DNA from: Paenibacillus sp. FSL A5-0031
GTDB taxonomy: Bacteria > Bacillota > Bacilli > Paenibacillales > Paenibacillaceae
NCBI RefSeq assembly: GCF_001956295.1
Contig: NZ_MRTD01000011.1
Location: 124,001-188,000 of the forward strand
DNA: 64,000 nt
Direction: 5' to 3'
The stretch's first letter is position 1. The number at the start of each line of letters is the position of its first letter. Under the pieces are notes generated by a model. That model did not search any database and was not told the DNA's origin. It was given only the letters and a program-made list of their open reading frames with translations. The position numbers were made by a program, and so were the translations under genes. This document shows positions 16,511 through 27,104 of the stretch, piece by piece.

Positions 16511-18091
16511 ATGAGTCTGAAGGCTTTTTTGCACCAATTGCAATATGATCCAGACAAAACCAAACCTCAAGATGTGGAAATCGATTGGGATAACGCTCCT
16601 CTACCGTACAAATTATATCGTCATGTACCGGTATTTCCTCTCGCTTCGGATGTTCCGCTTACTTTAACGGGCAAACGGGAGCATACGATGCCAACGCTAC
16701 GGGATATAGGACATTTTCTTTGGTATACGTTCGGGATGACACAGCTTAGCCAATCTGTTCTTGAACAACATACAGGGGAGGAATGGGAGGACTCCTTGCA
16801 GCTTTGTAGACGTTTTGTTCCATCAGGCGGAGGGCTGTATCCAAGCGAAGTATATCTTTATTTGAAGCTGGATGAATTACCTAACGGAATTTATCATTAT
16901 GATGTGGCACATCATCGTTTGGTGCTGCTGCGTGAAGGCCAATTTGATCGGTATTTGAGTAATGCGTTAGGTGATCGGTGCGACATAACAAACGGCTTCG
17001 GAGCTGTATTTGTGTCTACTTTTTTTTGGAAAAACTTTTATAAATACAATAACTTCTCTTATCGATTGCAGGGATTAGATGCTGGCTTGCTCGTTGGCCA
17101 GCTGCTTGAAGTAGCGAAACGTTTTGACTTTGAGGCGGGTGTTTACTTTCAGTTTCTTGATGGTGCCATCAATCATATGCTTGGGCTTCCTGATACAGAA
17201 GAAAGTGTTTACGCTGCGATTCCTCTTGCGATTGATGCAAATATGGAATGGTTCCACCATGGTGATAGCGCTGAAAAAAATATTTCTTCAGATGAATTAT
17301 GCAGTATGCTTCCGTTAATTAGACATGAGCACTACATCCGATCAAAAAAGGTATTGGAATATCCGCTGTTGATTAAGATAAATGAAGCCTCCATTATGGA
17401 ATCCGCACGCGCGTTTAAACTGCTTGAGGCGCAGCAAATACTAGCCAGCAGTAGCGATGTTTTTGCTTTACCGAGTGTAAATCGATTGACGTATGATTTA
17501 GCATCGGTATGCAGGCAGCGCTACTCGCCAGAAAATGAATATGTATTGCAAACCGTGAGTCTAACAGATTTGGCAGCACTATTGCAGGAGATCATGATTT
17601 CTTATAGGTATCGTAATGATTTGGATAGTTTAGTGCGAAGTCCATCGTCGCGCGTCCATTTATATGGCTGTTTTTATGGTGTTGATGGGATTCAAGATGG
17701 AGCGTATTACTATGATGATGCGGCTCACGCGCTGCAGCTTGTCCGTGTGGGTGACCAAAGGCCATGGCTTCAGTATGGCATGTCTTTGGATAACGTAAAT
17801 TTATTCCAGGTGCCGCTTACTTTTCATGTGGCAGGTAATCTGGAGCATTTTCATAAGGAGCTTGGCTTTCGCGGCTATCGTATTCAGCAAATGGAAGCGG
17901 GAATGCTCGTTCAACGTTTGCTGATTGCTGCTTCCGCATTGAGGATGGAAGGTCGACCGTTGCTAGGCTTCGATGTTAGCTCCATGAATGAGCTTTATGG
18001 ATTAACGCCAAATGGACTAACGAGTCTTATTCAAATCCCTATTGGCCCATGTCGACCTCGTTCACGACTCGAAGGCAGTTTGTCGCAATAG
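16511..18091 (+). CDS. SagB-type azoline dehydrogenase with duplicated fold
   Basis: A 526-aa SagB-type flavin dehydrogenase that would oxidise azolines to aromatic azoles. The first nitroreductase-like half (about residues 60-260) has the FMN-site motif RRFVPSGGGLYPSEVYLY; a second related half (about 330-520) repeats the layout with RVHLYGCFYGVDGIQ, so the protein is an internal duplication with the second half apparently degenerate. The ATG at 16511 directly follows AGGAGGGGAG; an in-frame GTG at 16475 lies upstream of that site. It is the last gene of the cluster: no dedicated transporter, protease or immunity gene follows before the terminator at 18105-18149. Confidence 0.9.
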   Translation: MSLKAFLHQLQYDPDKTKPQDVEIDWDNAPLPYKLYRHVPVFPLASDVPLTLTGKREHTMPTLRDIGHFLWYTFGMTQLSQSVLEQHTGEEWEDSLQLCRRFVPSGGGLYPSEVYLYLKLDELPNGIYHYDVAHHRLVLLREGQFDRYLSNALGDRCDITNGFGAVFVSTFFWKNFYKYNNFSYRLQGLDAGLLVGQLLEVAKRFDFEAGVYFQFLDGAINHMLGLPDTEESVYAAIPLAIDANMEWFHHGDSAEKNISSDELCSMLPLIRHEHYIRSKKVLEYPLLIKINEASIMESARAFKLLEAQQILASSSDVFALPSVNRLTYDLASVCRQRYSPENEYVLQTVSLTDLAALLQEIMISYRYRNDLDSLVRSPSSRVHLYGCFYGVDGIQDGAYYYDDAAHALQLVRVGDQRPWLQYGMSLDNVNLFQVPLTFHVAGNLEHFHKELGFRGYRIQQMEAGMLVQRLLIAASALRMEGRPLLGFDVSSMNELYGLTPNGLTSLIQIPIGPCRPRSRLEGSLSQ

Positions 18092-18104
18092 TTGATGAGG
18101 AGAC

Positions 18105-18149
18105 AAAAGGGCAGATTGAATGATGGCAATCATTCAATCTGCCCTTTTT
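18105..18149. terminator. Perfect bidirectional terminator
   Basis: GGGCAGATTGAATGAT at 18109-18124 pairs perfectly with ATCATTCAATCTGCCC at 18129-18144 across a GGCA loop, with AAAA before and TTTTT after. It ends both the peptide cluster and the convergent His/Met-rich gene. Confidence 0.95.
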
Positions 18150-18162
18150 ATGTTTTGCTTTT

Positions 18163-18666
18163 TTAACCGTTTGGCTGCTCAGCTGCCGCTTTCTTCTGAT
18201 GCTCCCCGGCTGGTTGGCATGTAACTGGGAAGCAAACATGGTGCGGATGGTGATGCATCATAGGGTGGAACCAAGCATGATGATAATCTAAAGTTGAGAG
18301 CTCCCATCCATCATGAGGATGATGGTGATCGTAGTGCATATGCTCATCCCACATCTCATGCATCATGGGATGATAATCATCCATCATGTGATGAAAGTGA
18401 TGCATATGGTGGAAATCCTCCATCATCGGATGAAAATCATCCATCATGGGATGGAAGTGATGCATGTGGTGAAAGTCATGAAAGTCGTGCATGTACGGAT
18501 AATGATGCATTAGACTCAAATCAACACAGCAATGAGCTGGAGCGGGAGCCGTCTGTGCATTCACAGTTTCCGGTCCCACATTGGCCTGGGCAGGACTTGT
18601 TTGCATTTGTTGATAGTACTCAGGCATAACAGCCGATTGTGGCATATAAGATTGATTGCGTATCAT
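18163..18666 (-). CDS. His/Met-rich protein, candidate metal-binding or coat protein
   Basis: A 167-aa protein of extreme composition. After a polar N-terminus (residues 1 to about 48) and a CC pair, residues about 50-145 are built from repeats of His, Met, Phe and acidic residues such as HHMHHFHPMMDDFHPMM, with further HHH clusters and two late cysteines. His/Met/Asp density suggests binding of copper, nickel or zinc; cysteine- and His-rich proteins of this kind are also found in Bacillus spore coats. The ATG at 18666 follows AAAGGAGG; an ATG at 18687 overlaps that site. There is no signal peptide or membrane helix. It is convergent with the peptide cluster. Function is unknown. Confidence 0.8.
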   Translation of the reverse strand: MIRNQSYMPQSAVMPEYYQQMQTSPAQANVGPETVNAQTAPAPAHCCVDLSLMHHYPYMHDFHDFHHMHHFHPMMDDFHPMMEDFHHMHHFHHMMDDYHPMMHEMWDEHMHYDHHHPHDGWELSTLDYHHAWFHPMMHHHPHHVCFPVTCQPAGEHQKKAAAEQPNG

Positions 18667-18824
18667 GGTGTGCCTCCTTTTTATCATACTCTACAATATG
18701 CTTTGAATGAAAAAAGGGCACTTATCCCTATAAATTGGGCTGCAGCCTTTAGAAGTGAAGAATAGGACGAAGCAAAGAGGGTGACGCTAGTACCATCTCA
18801 ATCCATGAAATAGGTGGTTGCAAA

Positions 18825-19166
18825 ATGATAATTAATATTGTAATTAAGGCTGTGTTCGCACTGCTTAGCTTTACGCATACGGAAGTGTTTGCGACAGAAG
18901 CGGTTCAATTGCATGCGGAGCCGTCCTACGCAAAGTGGGGAAAGCTGGCTATGCAAGAAACGTCAAAAGCATACGAGGATGCTTCGATTGTCAATTACAA
19001 ATACGAAGGAAGAAAAAAGCTTACTAATGGAGAGTCAGAGGAAAGTTTTGTTCTAATGTTAAATAAAGATGCCAAGCAATTCGCTATTCGCGTTACGATT
19101 AGAATAAACACGATTACGGACAGACTCATAGATGTGGAATTGAAAGAGCTAATGAATGGAACTTAA
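18825..19166 (+). CDS. Small secreted DUF3889-like protein
   Basis: A 113-aa protein with an N-terminal signal peptide (hydrophobic residues 4-17, likely cleavage after FAT-E near 25). The mature part has the PSYAKWGKLAMQET motif and following VNYKYEGR that I associate with DUF3889, a small Bacillales family of secreted proteins without known function. GTGG upstream is a weak binding site. It is followed 80 bp later by the YbjQ-like gene. Confidence 0.75.
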   Translation: MIINIVIKAVFALLSFTHTEVFATEAVQLHAEPSYAKWGKLAMQETSKAYEDASIVNYKYEGRKKLTNGESEESFVLMLNKDAKQFAIRVTIRINTITDRLIDVELKELMNGT

Positions 19167-19246
19167 TTGAAACAAAACAGCTGCCAGCTTCGTAATATAA
19201 GCAAATGTTTTAAATACACGCTTCTTTATGAAGCGAGAGGAGCATA

Positions 19247-19561
19247 ATGATGCTAATTTCAACAACACCAACAATAGAAGGCCGTCCAATTCAAGATTAT
19301 ATAGGAATCGTAACAGGAGAGGCGATTATGGGTGCAAATGTCGTTCGTGACTTTTTTGCATCAATTACAGACATCGTTGGAGGACGCTCCGGTGCGTATG
19401 AGAGCAAGCTGAAGGAAGCACGTGACGTAGCCATTGATGAGATGAAAAATCAAGCCGCTAAGATTGGAGCAAATGCAATCGTTGCGATCGACATTGATTA
19501 TGAGGTTGTGCGTGAAGGAATGTTAATGGTAGCTGTCAGCGGAACAGCAGTACGCCTGTAA
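19247..19561 (+). CDS. YbjQ/UPF0145 family protein
   Basis: A 104-aa YbjQ-family protein. The recognisable core is IVTGEAIMGANVVRDFFASI, then RSGAYESKLKEAR and AAKIGANAIVAIDIDYE, spanning nearly the whole chain. The family forms ring-like pentamers and is annotated as putative heavy-metal binding, but its role is not established. The start at 19247 is preceded by GAGAGGAG. A terminator follows. Confidence 0.93.
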   Translation: MMLISTTPTIEGRPIQDYIGIVTGEAIMGANVVRDFFASITDIVGGRSGAYESKLKEARDVAIDEMKNQAAKIGANAIVAIDIDYEVVREGMLMVAVSGTAVRL

Positions 19562-19585
19562 AATAATTTACCATAAAATTGGAAG

Positions 19586-19648
19586 ACGATAAAACGATGA
19601 TCATCTTAAGCACAGCTTATATGATCAAGTTTTGTCGTTTTTTTTTTG
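19586..19648 (+). terminator. Rho-independent terminator after the YbjQ gene
   Basis: ACGATAAAACGATGATCAT at 19586-19604 pairs imperfectly with ATGATCAAGTTTTGTCGT at 19621-19638, followed by a long T-run. Confidence 0.85.
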
Positions 19649-19748
19649 TATTTTATGATTATTTAGAAAAAGAAGCAACAATTCAATTGTAAAATCCGTT
19701 AAAATAAGGATGTGTATAAATGGAAGATCAAGTAAAGAGAGGGGTCAA

Positions 19749-22112
19749 ATGGTGAACTGTTTTATTCATTTAAGATATCGAACCATCGCATACGCGGTCA
19801 TGATTAGTTTGATAGCAGCTTTCTTAGCGGGAACTGGCAACGCACAGGCAGCAGCAACGGAGAAGGGAATTTCATTGGAAACGAGTGTCGGATTTCAGGG
19901 CTACATGAAACAATCCGAATGGTATCCTGTACGGCTTACACTGACAAACCAGACAGCTGAGGATTTGAAAGGTGAAGTTGTTATATCTATAGTAGGGTCT
20001 AATGACTTGATCATACCCACAGAGCTGCCTCTAGGCACATCCATACAATTAACAGCATCTATTCAAGGCGAGCTTCTTAATCGGAGCAACAGTAAAATAC
20101 GTTTTTTTAAGGACTCCTATAAATCTGGAAAACTTATTCCGATTTTCGGTAACGATTACATAAACGCAAGAACAGCCAACAGCTACACCATTGGTGTCAT
20201 ATCTCGTGACCCGGATACTTTGAATTTTATGCCATCGTTAAATCAACGAGGCTACGAAATAACAGTCATTCCGATTGCGCAGAAGGAACTGCCCAGCGAT
20301 CCCATTTTACTCAAAACATTCAATACGATCGTTATCAATGATATGCCAACCACGGGCTGGGAAGAAGCACAGGTTAAAGCCATAACGGATTGGGTACAGC
20401 AAGGCGGTACACTAGTGTTAACTGGAGGAGTAGGCTATGGCAAAACGGCAGATGCCTTTAAACAGTTTGCACCATTAGAATCGTCAGGCACATCGACCAT
20501 ATCCAGCGCGGATTCACTTGCCAGCTTCGGAGGTACCGCACTTTCACTTGAAAAACCTTTGGTCGTCTCGACAGGTCATATAATAGATGGCAAAACGGAG
20601 CTTGCTGAGAATGGCCTGCCGCTTGTCGTATCCCGTGAACATGGATTTGGGAGCGTTATTTATATCGCTTTTGATCCATCACTTGAGCCTATGTCTACAT
20701 GGACTGGCAGCGCGACGCTATGGGCGAAGGTGCTTAAAAAAAATTTGACGCCGCTTCAGCCTGGTATGGTGAACATCAACAATAATATGAAATGGAATAT
20801 TGAAAGTATTATAGATGAGTTCCCGTCGATTAAACCGCCCAACTTTATGCTGCTAATGTGGATGTTTATCGGCTATATGATCATCACAGCGCCAGTACTG
20901 TATATAATTTTAGCTAAGGCAGATCGCAGAGAGTGGTCGTGGTGGCTTATCCCTGCTTTTTCTGTTATGACCGGTTTTGCAATCTTTTTCTTTGGCGCTG
21001 AAGATAAGCGGAATTTATCAGCCCATACGATTGAGATCATAGAGTTGACTGGACAAGGAGACGCCGTACGATCGGGCGCAACTGCGGTGTTCATTCCAAC
21101 TGGGGGTACAGTGACTGCGGAATTTGATAAAAGAGTAAATTTATCTTTTTACACCATTTACAATCAAAGTGGAAATCAGACTATGGATGATAAAACGCAA
21201 TTGATTTCCGAAAATGATTCGACTACAGCATTATGGCGCTCCGTTCCCTATTGGTCGACAAGGAAACTATGGATAGAAAAGCAAACGATGAGCAGTGATA
21301 CGGGGCAGCTAACCCTTGCTTATAAGCAGGTTAGACATGCAATTGAGGTAACTGCTACTAACAATACGACAACTAATCTTACGAATGTTTCTATGCTAAT
21401 TAATGGGCAAGCTCAGCTCTTTGGCGATTTGAAGGTCGGCGAGAGCGGGCAAACGACGATTACAACGAGTACGGTTAATCAATCAGGTTATTTCCCTTAT
21501 GGACAGATGATGTTTCCTAATCCAACTAACAGAGGCAATGACGGGTATAATCGAGAGCGACAGCTTATAGACAGCTTTGGGAATCGAAACAATGGCGGTA
21601 TTGTCCCGCCGGAGCCTATAGTGGTTGGCTTTAGCACTGATCATGAGCAGAATTACAAGGTAAACGGCGAAACGATAAAGACTGATAACTTGAAGCTGTG
21701 GGTTCAAAAGGTCGATACCTCTTTTATCGATGGGAATCGTGTCATCGTGCCAGCAGGTCTTATTAATCCCATTATTACAGAGAATGCCACGAGTCAATTG
21801 CAGCACTACGGGAACGGTTCTTATTTTGTAGGCGATGGCGAGCTTATATTTGAATATATTTTGCCAAATGATCATGATGCTGTATATGATCATCTCGAAA
21901 TCCTATACAACAACAGTACAACTGCTTCAAATCTCATATTGACTGTCTGGAACGAGAAAGAAGGAAATTGGACAGATCCAAGCAAAGCTGCAGCAGCGCC
22001 AAAAGAGTATTTGATTAACAATCAAATTGTTCGTATGAAGTTTTCGGTCATTGGTTCTGTGGACATGACTTTACCGCAGATTGCTTTAGAAGGAGAGATA
22101 CTGAAAAAATGA
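19749..22112 (+). CDS. Large exported membrane protein of the ABC/MoxR operon
   Basis: A 787-aa protein with a signal peptide or anchor (about residues 13-36), a long extracytoplasmic beta-rich part, a Rossmann-like segment near 195-290 (INDMPTTGWEEAQVKAITDW then GGTLVLTGG) resembling the GATase-1-like/DUF4350 fold that accompanies ABC exporters, and two membrane helices near 375-430. The C-terminal third is again extracytoplasmic. The ATG at 19749 follows AGAGGGG; the in-frame ATG at 19710 lacks a site. It overlaps the ABC ATPase gene by ATGA, so it probably works with that exporter, perhaps as in GldG-like systems. The biochemical role is unknown. Confidence 0.75.
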   Translation: MVNCFIHLRYRTIAYAVMISLIAAFLAGTGNAQAAATEKGISLETSVGFQGYMKQSEWYPVRLTLTNQTAEDLKGEVVISIVGSNDLIIPTELPLGTSIQLTASIQGELLNRSNSKIRFFKDSYKSGKLIPIFGNDYINARTANSYTIGVISRDPDTLNFMPSLNQRGYEITVIPIAQKELPSDPILLKTFNTIVINDMPTTGWEEAQVKAITDWVQQGGTLVLTGGVGYGKTADAFKQFAPLESSGTSTISSADSLASFGGTALSLEKPLVVSTGHIIDGKTELAENGLPLVVSREHGFGSVIYIAFDPSLEPMSTWTGSATLWAKVLKKNLTPLQPGMVNINNNMKWNIESIIDEFPSIKPPNFMLLMWMFIGYMIITAPVLYIILAKADRREWSWWLIPAFSVMTGFAIFFFGAEDKRNLSAHTIEIIELTGQGDAVRSGATAVFIPTGGTVTAEFDKRVNLSFYTIYNQSGNQTMDDKTQLISENDSTTALWRSVPYWSTRKLWIEKQTMSSDTGQLTLAYKQVRHAIEVTATNNTTTNLTNVSMLINGQAQLFGDLKVGESGQTTITTSTVNQSGYFPYGQMMFPNPTNRGNDGYNRERQLIDSFGNRNNGGIVPPEPIVVGFSTDHEQNYKVNGETIKTDNLKLWVQKVDTSFIDGNRVIVPAGLINPIITENATSQLQHYGNGSYFVGDGELIFEYILPNDHDAVYDHLEILYNNSTTASNLILTVWNEKEGNWTDPSKAAAAPKEYLINNQIVRMKFSVIGSVDMTLPQIALEGEILKK

Positions 22113-23134
22113 ACAAAAATCACGAAATAGAGATCATTAATGTGGAAGTGTTTAAAACGGAACCTGCGGAACAACCATCAAATGATGCGCCTCTGGTTCC
22201 GATGATTGAGATCAAACAGCTTTCCAAAACATTCGGAACGTTTCAAGCGCTTAAATCAATTGATCTAACGATTCCAAAAGGAACGGTATTTGGTTTTGTT
22301 GGGCCCAATGGGGCGGGAAAATCAACGACGATGTCTATTCTTGCGACATTAATGATACCCACCTCAGGCATTGCAAAAGTAGACGGATTTGACGTGACCA
22401 AACATCCGCATGAGGTGCGTAAGCGAATTGGATATATGCCGGATTTTTTTGGTGTGTATGACCAATTCAAAACGTTAGAATATTTGCATTTCTATGGCGC
22501 CAGCTATGGTATACCGAAGGCGGAGCGGGAGCAGCTGATTCCGCAATTGCTGGAGCTGGTCAATTTGAGCGATAAAAAAGATGCTTACGTTGACTCGCTG
22601 TCTCGGGGTATGAAGCAGCGGCTTTGCTTGGCACGCTGCCTCGTTCATGATCCAGAGCTCCTTATTTTGGATGAGCCTGCTTCCGGCCTTGATCCTCGAG
22701 CACGGATTGAGATGAGAGAAATATTGCGAGAGCTGAAATCAATGGGGAAAACGATCATCATTTCTTCACATATATTGCCTGAGCTCGCCGAAATGGTAGA
22801 TGAAATCGGCGTCATTGAGCATGGTGAAATGATTGCGATCGGAAATGTCGCAGATATTCAAAATAGATTGCGTGTCAAACGTTTCCTGCATGTGAGATTA
22901 GTTGATCGGGAGTCAGAAGCGGAGCTGTTTTTGCGAGATCGCCCTTATGTTAACCGAATTTTCCGAGATGATCGTGGAATACAAATTCACTTTGGCGGAC
23001 AGGATGCCGAGCAATCACTGCTCCTTCATGAGCTGGTTGCAGCAGGTTTTCAGCTGATATCCTTCAGTGAAGCGCAGACGAATCTTGAGGATGTGTTTTT
23101 GGAAATTACGAAAGGGGGAGACGGACTCGAATGA
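22109..23134 (+). CDS. ABC-2 type transporter ATPase
   Basis: A 341-aa cytoplasmic ATPase. A nonconserved N-terminal extension (about 30 residues) precedes Walker A GPNGAGKST (about 70), signature LSRGMKQR (about 172) and Walker B LLILDEPASGLDPR. The C-terminal 90 residues form the regulatory domain typical of ABC-2/GldA-like exporters. It overlaps both neighbours by ATGA, and its permease is the next gene. The Q of the usual LSGGQ is replaced by M (SRGMKQR), as in other members of this subfamily. Confidence 0.92.
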   Translation: MNKNHEIEIINVEVFKTEPAEQPSNDAPLVPMIEIKQLSKTFGTFQALKSIDLTIPKGTVFGFVGPNGAGKSTTMSILATLMIPTSGIAKVDGFDVTKHPHEVRKRIGYMPDFFGVYDQFKTLEYLHFYGASYGIPKAEREQLIPQLLELVNLSDKKDAYVDSLSRGMKQRLCLARCLVHDPELLILDEPASGLDPRARIEMREILRELKSMGKTIIISSHILPELAEMVDEIGVIEHGEMIAIGNVADIQNRLRVKRFLHVRLVDRESEAELFLRDRPYVNRIFRDDRGIQIHFGGQDAEQSLLLHELVAAGFQLISFSEAQTNLEDVFLEITKGGDGLE

Positions 23135-24036
23135 AGGAGCAATCCGCGGCAAGAGATGGCCGAACGAGCTGGCGCCACCAGCTTATCAATCCCGTACTCA
23201 ATAAAGAGTTTAAGCTTAGAATGAGGACGCCTCGCGCGATGTGGACGCTGTTCTTTTACTTATTTGCAATCGGCTTAATGGCTTTAAGCGCTATTTATTT
23301 AACTGAAGTAACTTCTGGACGAGGACAGTCCTATAATCCTGAGCAAAGCAAGATTTTGTTTTATTTTATGAGCATGGCACAGCTTGGTTTGATTGCTTTT
23401 ATGGCACCGGGCCTCACTTCTGGTGTTATTAGCGGCGAACGCGAGAAGCAGACCCTCAATTTGCTGCTCACGACGCAGCAGAGCTCAGCAACGATTGTGC
23501 TTAGCAAGCTTGTATCGTCACTAAGCTTTATGGTACTGATTGTGATCAGTACGATTCCTGTATACAGCATGATATTTTTGTATGGCGGCATCTCGCCAGA
23601 ACAGCTCTTTCTCGTTTTCTTGTTTTATTTATTTATTATGTTTGTACTCGGTTCCTTCGGCATATTATTCTCGACATTATTCAAGCGAACAATGATTTCT
23701 GTCATTGTAACGTATGGCGTTACGTTGTTTATGTTTGGCGGAACAGCATTATTATTTATTGTACTCGTAGGCGTGATGGAGCAAATGCCGCAAACGACTA
23801 CAAATGCTTATAGCTGGATCGGTCATATTATTGCCTTGAATCCTGCGGCTGCTTTGTACAGCATTTTAGATCCGCACGTCTCAAATCAAGCCTTTTCTGT
23901 GAATTCGATTGGACAGAAAGGGTATAATGCGCCGCTTGCATTGTGGCAGGAGTTCATTATTATCTATACGCTTCTCTCCATCCTTGCTCTATGGCTCGGC
24001 ATTCGTAGACTTCGTCCTCGTTTGAGACGGAAATAA
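23131..24036 (+). CDS. ABC-2 type permease
   Basis: A 301-aa permease with about six membrane helices. The sequence GLTSGVISGEREKQTLNLLLTT near residue 90 is the ABC-2 family coupling region (E-R-E-K/TLE-type). The start at 23131 overlaps the ATPase stop by 4 bp. With the ATPase and the preceding large membrane protein it forms an exporter; the substrate is unknown. Confidence 0.9.
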   Translation: MKEQSAARDGRTSWRHQLINPVLNKEFKLRMRTPRAMWTLFFYLFAIGLMALSAIYLTEVTSGRGQSYNPEQSKILFYFMSMAQLGLIAFMAPGLTSGVISGEREKQTLNLLLTTQQSSATIVLSKLVSSLSFMVLIVISTIPVYSMIFLYGGISPEQLFLVFLFYLFIMFVLGSFGILFSTLFKRTMISVIVTYGVTLFMFGGTALLFIVLVGVMEQMPQTTTNAYSWIGHIIALNPAAALYSILDPHVSNQAFSVNSIGQKGYNAPLALWQEFIIIYTLLSILALWLGIRRLRPRLRRK

Positions 24037-24079
24037 TGCTTGAAAAATAAATTATAGTTACGAAAGTGAGAGCTGTGAA

Positions 24080-24180
24080 GCAAATCATGCTGTAGGTAAG
24101 GTTTTGCTGCGCAAATGATGCTTACGAAGTAAAGTTTTGCTTTGCAAATAATGCTTACGAAGTAAAGTTTTACTGCGCAA
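24080..24180 (+). repeat. Three-copy 31-33 bp intergenic direct repeat
   Basis: Three imperfect copies begin with GCAAAT at 24080, 24111 and 24144 and contain ATGCTTACGAAGTAAAG and TTTTGCT/TTTTACT. The last two copies differ at only a few bases. The repeat fills the only sizeable gap (164 bp) inside the operon, just before the ribosome binding site of the Gly-Ser-rich gene. Confidence 0.85.
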
Positions 24181-24200
24181 AACTTATAGGAGGGCCAGTT

Positions 24201-26099
<1,899 letters not shown>

Positions 26100-26114
26100 T
26101 GGAGATGATCCGAT

Positions 26115-27104
26115 ATGATTGAATCCAAAGCACAGTTAGATGAGGCAGCCGCGCGGATTGCTGCATTGAAAGAAGAGATTGGCCGTGTCATCGTCGGTCA
26201 GCAAGCCGTTGTGGAGCAGCTGCTCTGGTGTTTGTTTGCCGGGGGTCATGCCCTTCTCGAAGGAATACCAGGCCTTGGCAAAACGATGCTGATCCGCACT
26301 GTTGCGGATTGTATCTCTTTGCAGTTTTCTCGTATCCAATTTACGCCTGATTTAATGCCTTCGGATATTACGGGTACAACATTGATAGATTTTGGTACCC
26401 AAGGCGCAGCCGCACATCGGTTTCAAGCAGGGCCGATTTTCGGAAATTTAGTGCTCGCTGATGAAATCAATCGGGCGACGCCCAAAACACAAAGCGCATT
26501 GCTGGAAGCTATGCAAGAGGGTACGGTAACAGCAGGCGGGGAGACGCATCAGCTGCCAAAACCTTTTTTTGTGCTGGCTACCCAAAATCCGATAGAACAA
26601 GAGGGAACTTATCCGCTGCCTGAAGCGCAGCTTGATCGTTTTTTGCTTAAAATTGGAGTGGATTATCCAAGCCGCGAGGAGCTTAAACAAATCGTGCTTC
26701 GCACAACTTCAATTACTCAGCCCAAAGTATCGGTTGTCCTTTCCGCGGCTGAATTATTGGATCTGCAGATGTCCGCTAAACAGATTTTAGTCGCCGATGA
26801 GGTGCTTGATTTAGCGGTTAAGGTTGTTATGATGTCGCATGCTGGCGAGCCTGACGCACCTGAAGAGGTGAAACGATACGTTCGATTCGGAGCGGGACCG
26901 CGTGCTGTTCAAGCCATTATCGCTGTAAGTAAAGTTAGAGCATTGTCAGCTGGAAGGCTGCATATTTCTTGGAATGACATTCGGCAAACGGCTTTGCCGG
27001 TGCTTCGGCATCGACTCGTGCTTAGCTATGAAGCACAAGCGATGGGCATGTCGAGCGACCAGATGTCCGAAGCGATTTTAACAGCTGTGGAGGCCGCGCG
27101 ATGA
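26115..27104 (+). CDS. MoxR-family AAA+ ATPase
   Basis: A 329-aa MoxR AAA+ ATPase. Walker A EGIPGLGKTML is at about 49-59, Walker B LVLADEINRATPKTQSALLEAMQE near 112, and sensor 1 LATQNPIEQEGTYPLPEAQLDRF near 155. MoxR proteins act as chaperones that insert metal or remodel VWA-domain partners; two such partners and a DUF58 protein follow directly. The stop overlaps the DUF58 start by ATGA. Confidence 0.95.
   Translation: MIESKAQLDEAAARIAALKEEIGRVIVGQQAVVEQLLWCLFAGGHALLEGIPGLGKTMLIRTVADCISLQFSRIQFTPDLMPSDITGTTLIDFGTQGAAAHRFQAGPIFGNLVLADEINRATPKTQSALLEAMQEGTVTAGGETHQLPKPFFVLATQNPIEQEGTYPLPEAQLDRFLLKIGVDYPSREELKQIVLRTTSITQPKVSVVLSAAELLDLQMSAKQILVADEVLDLAVKVVMMSHAGEPDAPEEVKRYVRFGAGPRAVQAIIAVSKVRALSAGRLHISWNDIRQTALPVLRHRLVLSYEAQAMGMSSDQMSEAILTAVEAAR

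Noticed and set aside
18294..18629. Plus-strand frames opposite the His/Met-rich gene
   Set aside because: Repeat-driven shadows; the minus strand has AAAGGAGG before ATG.
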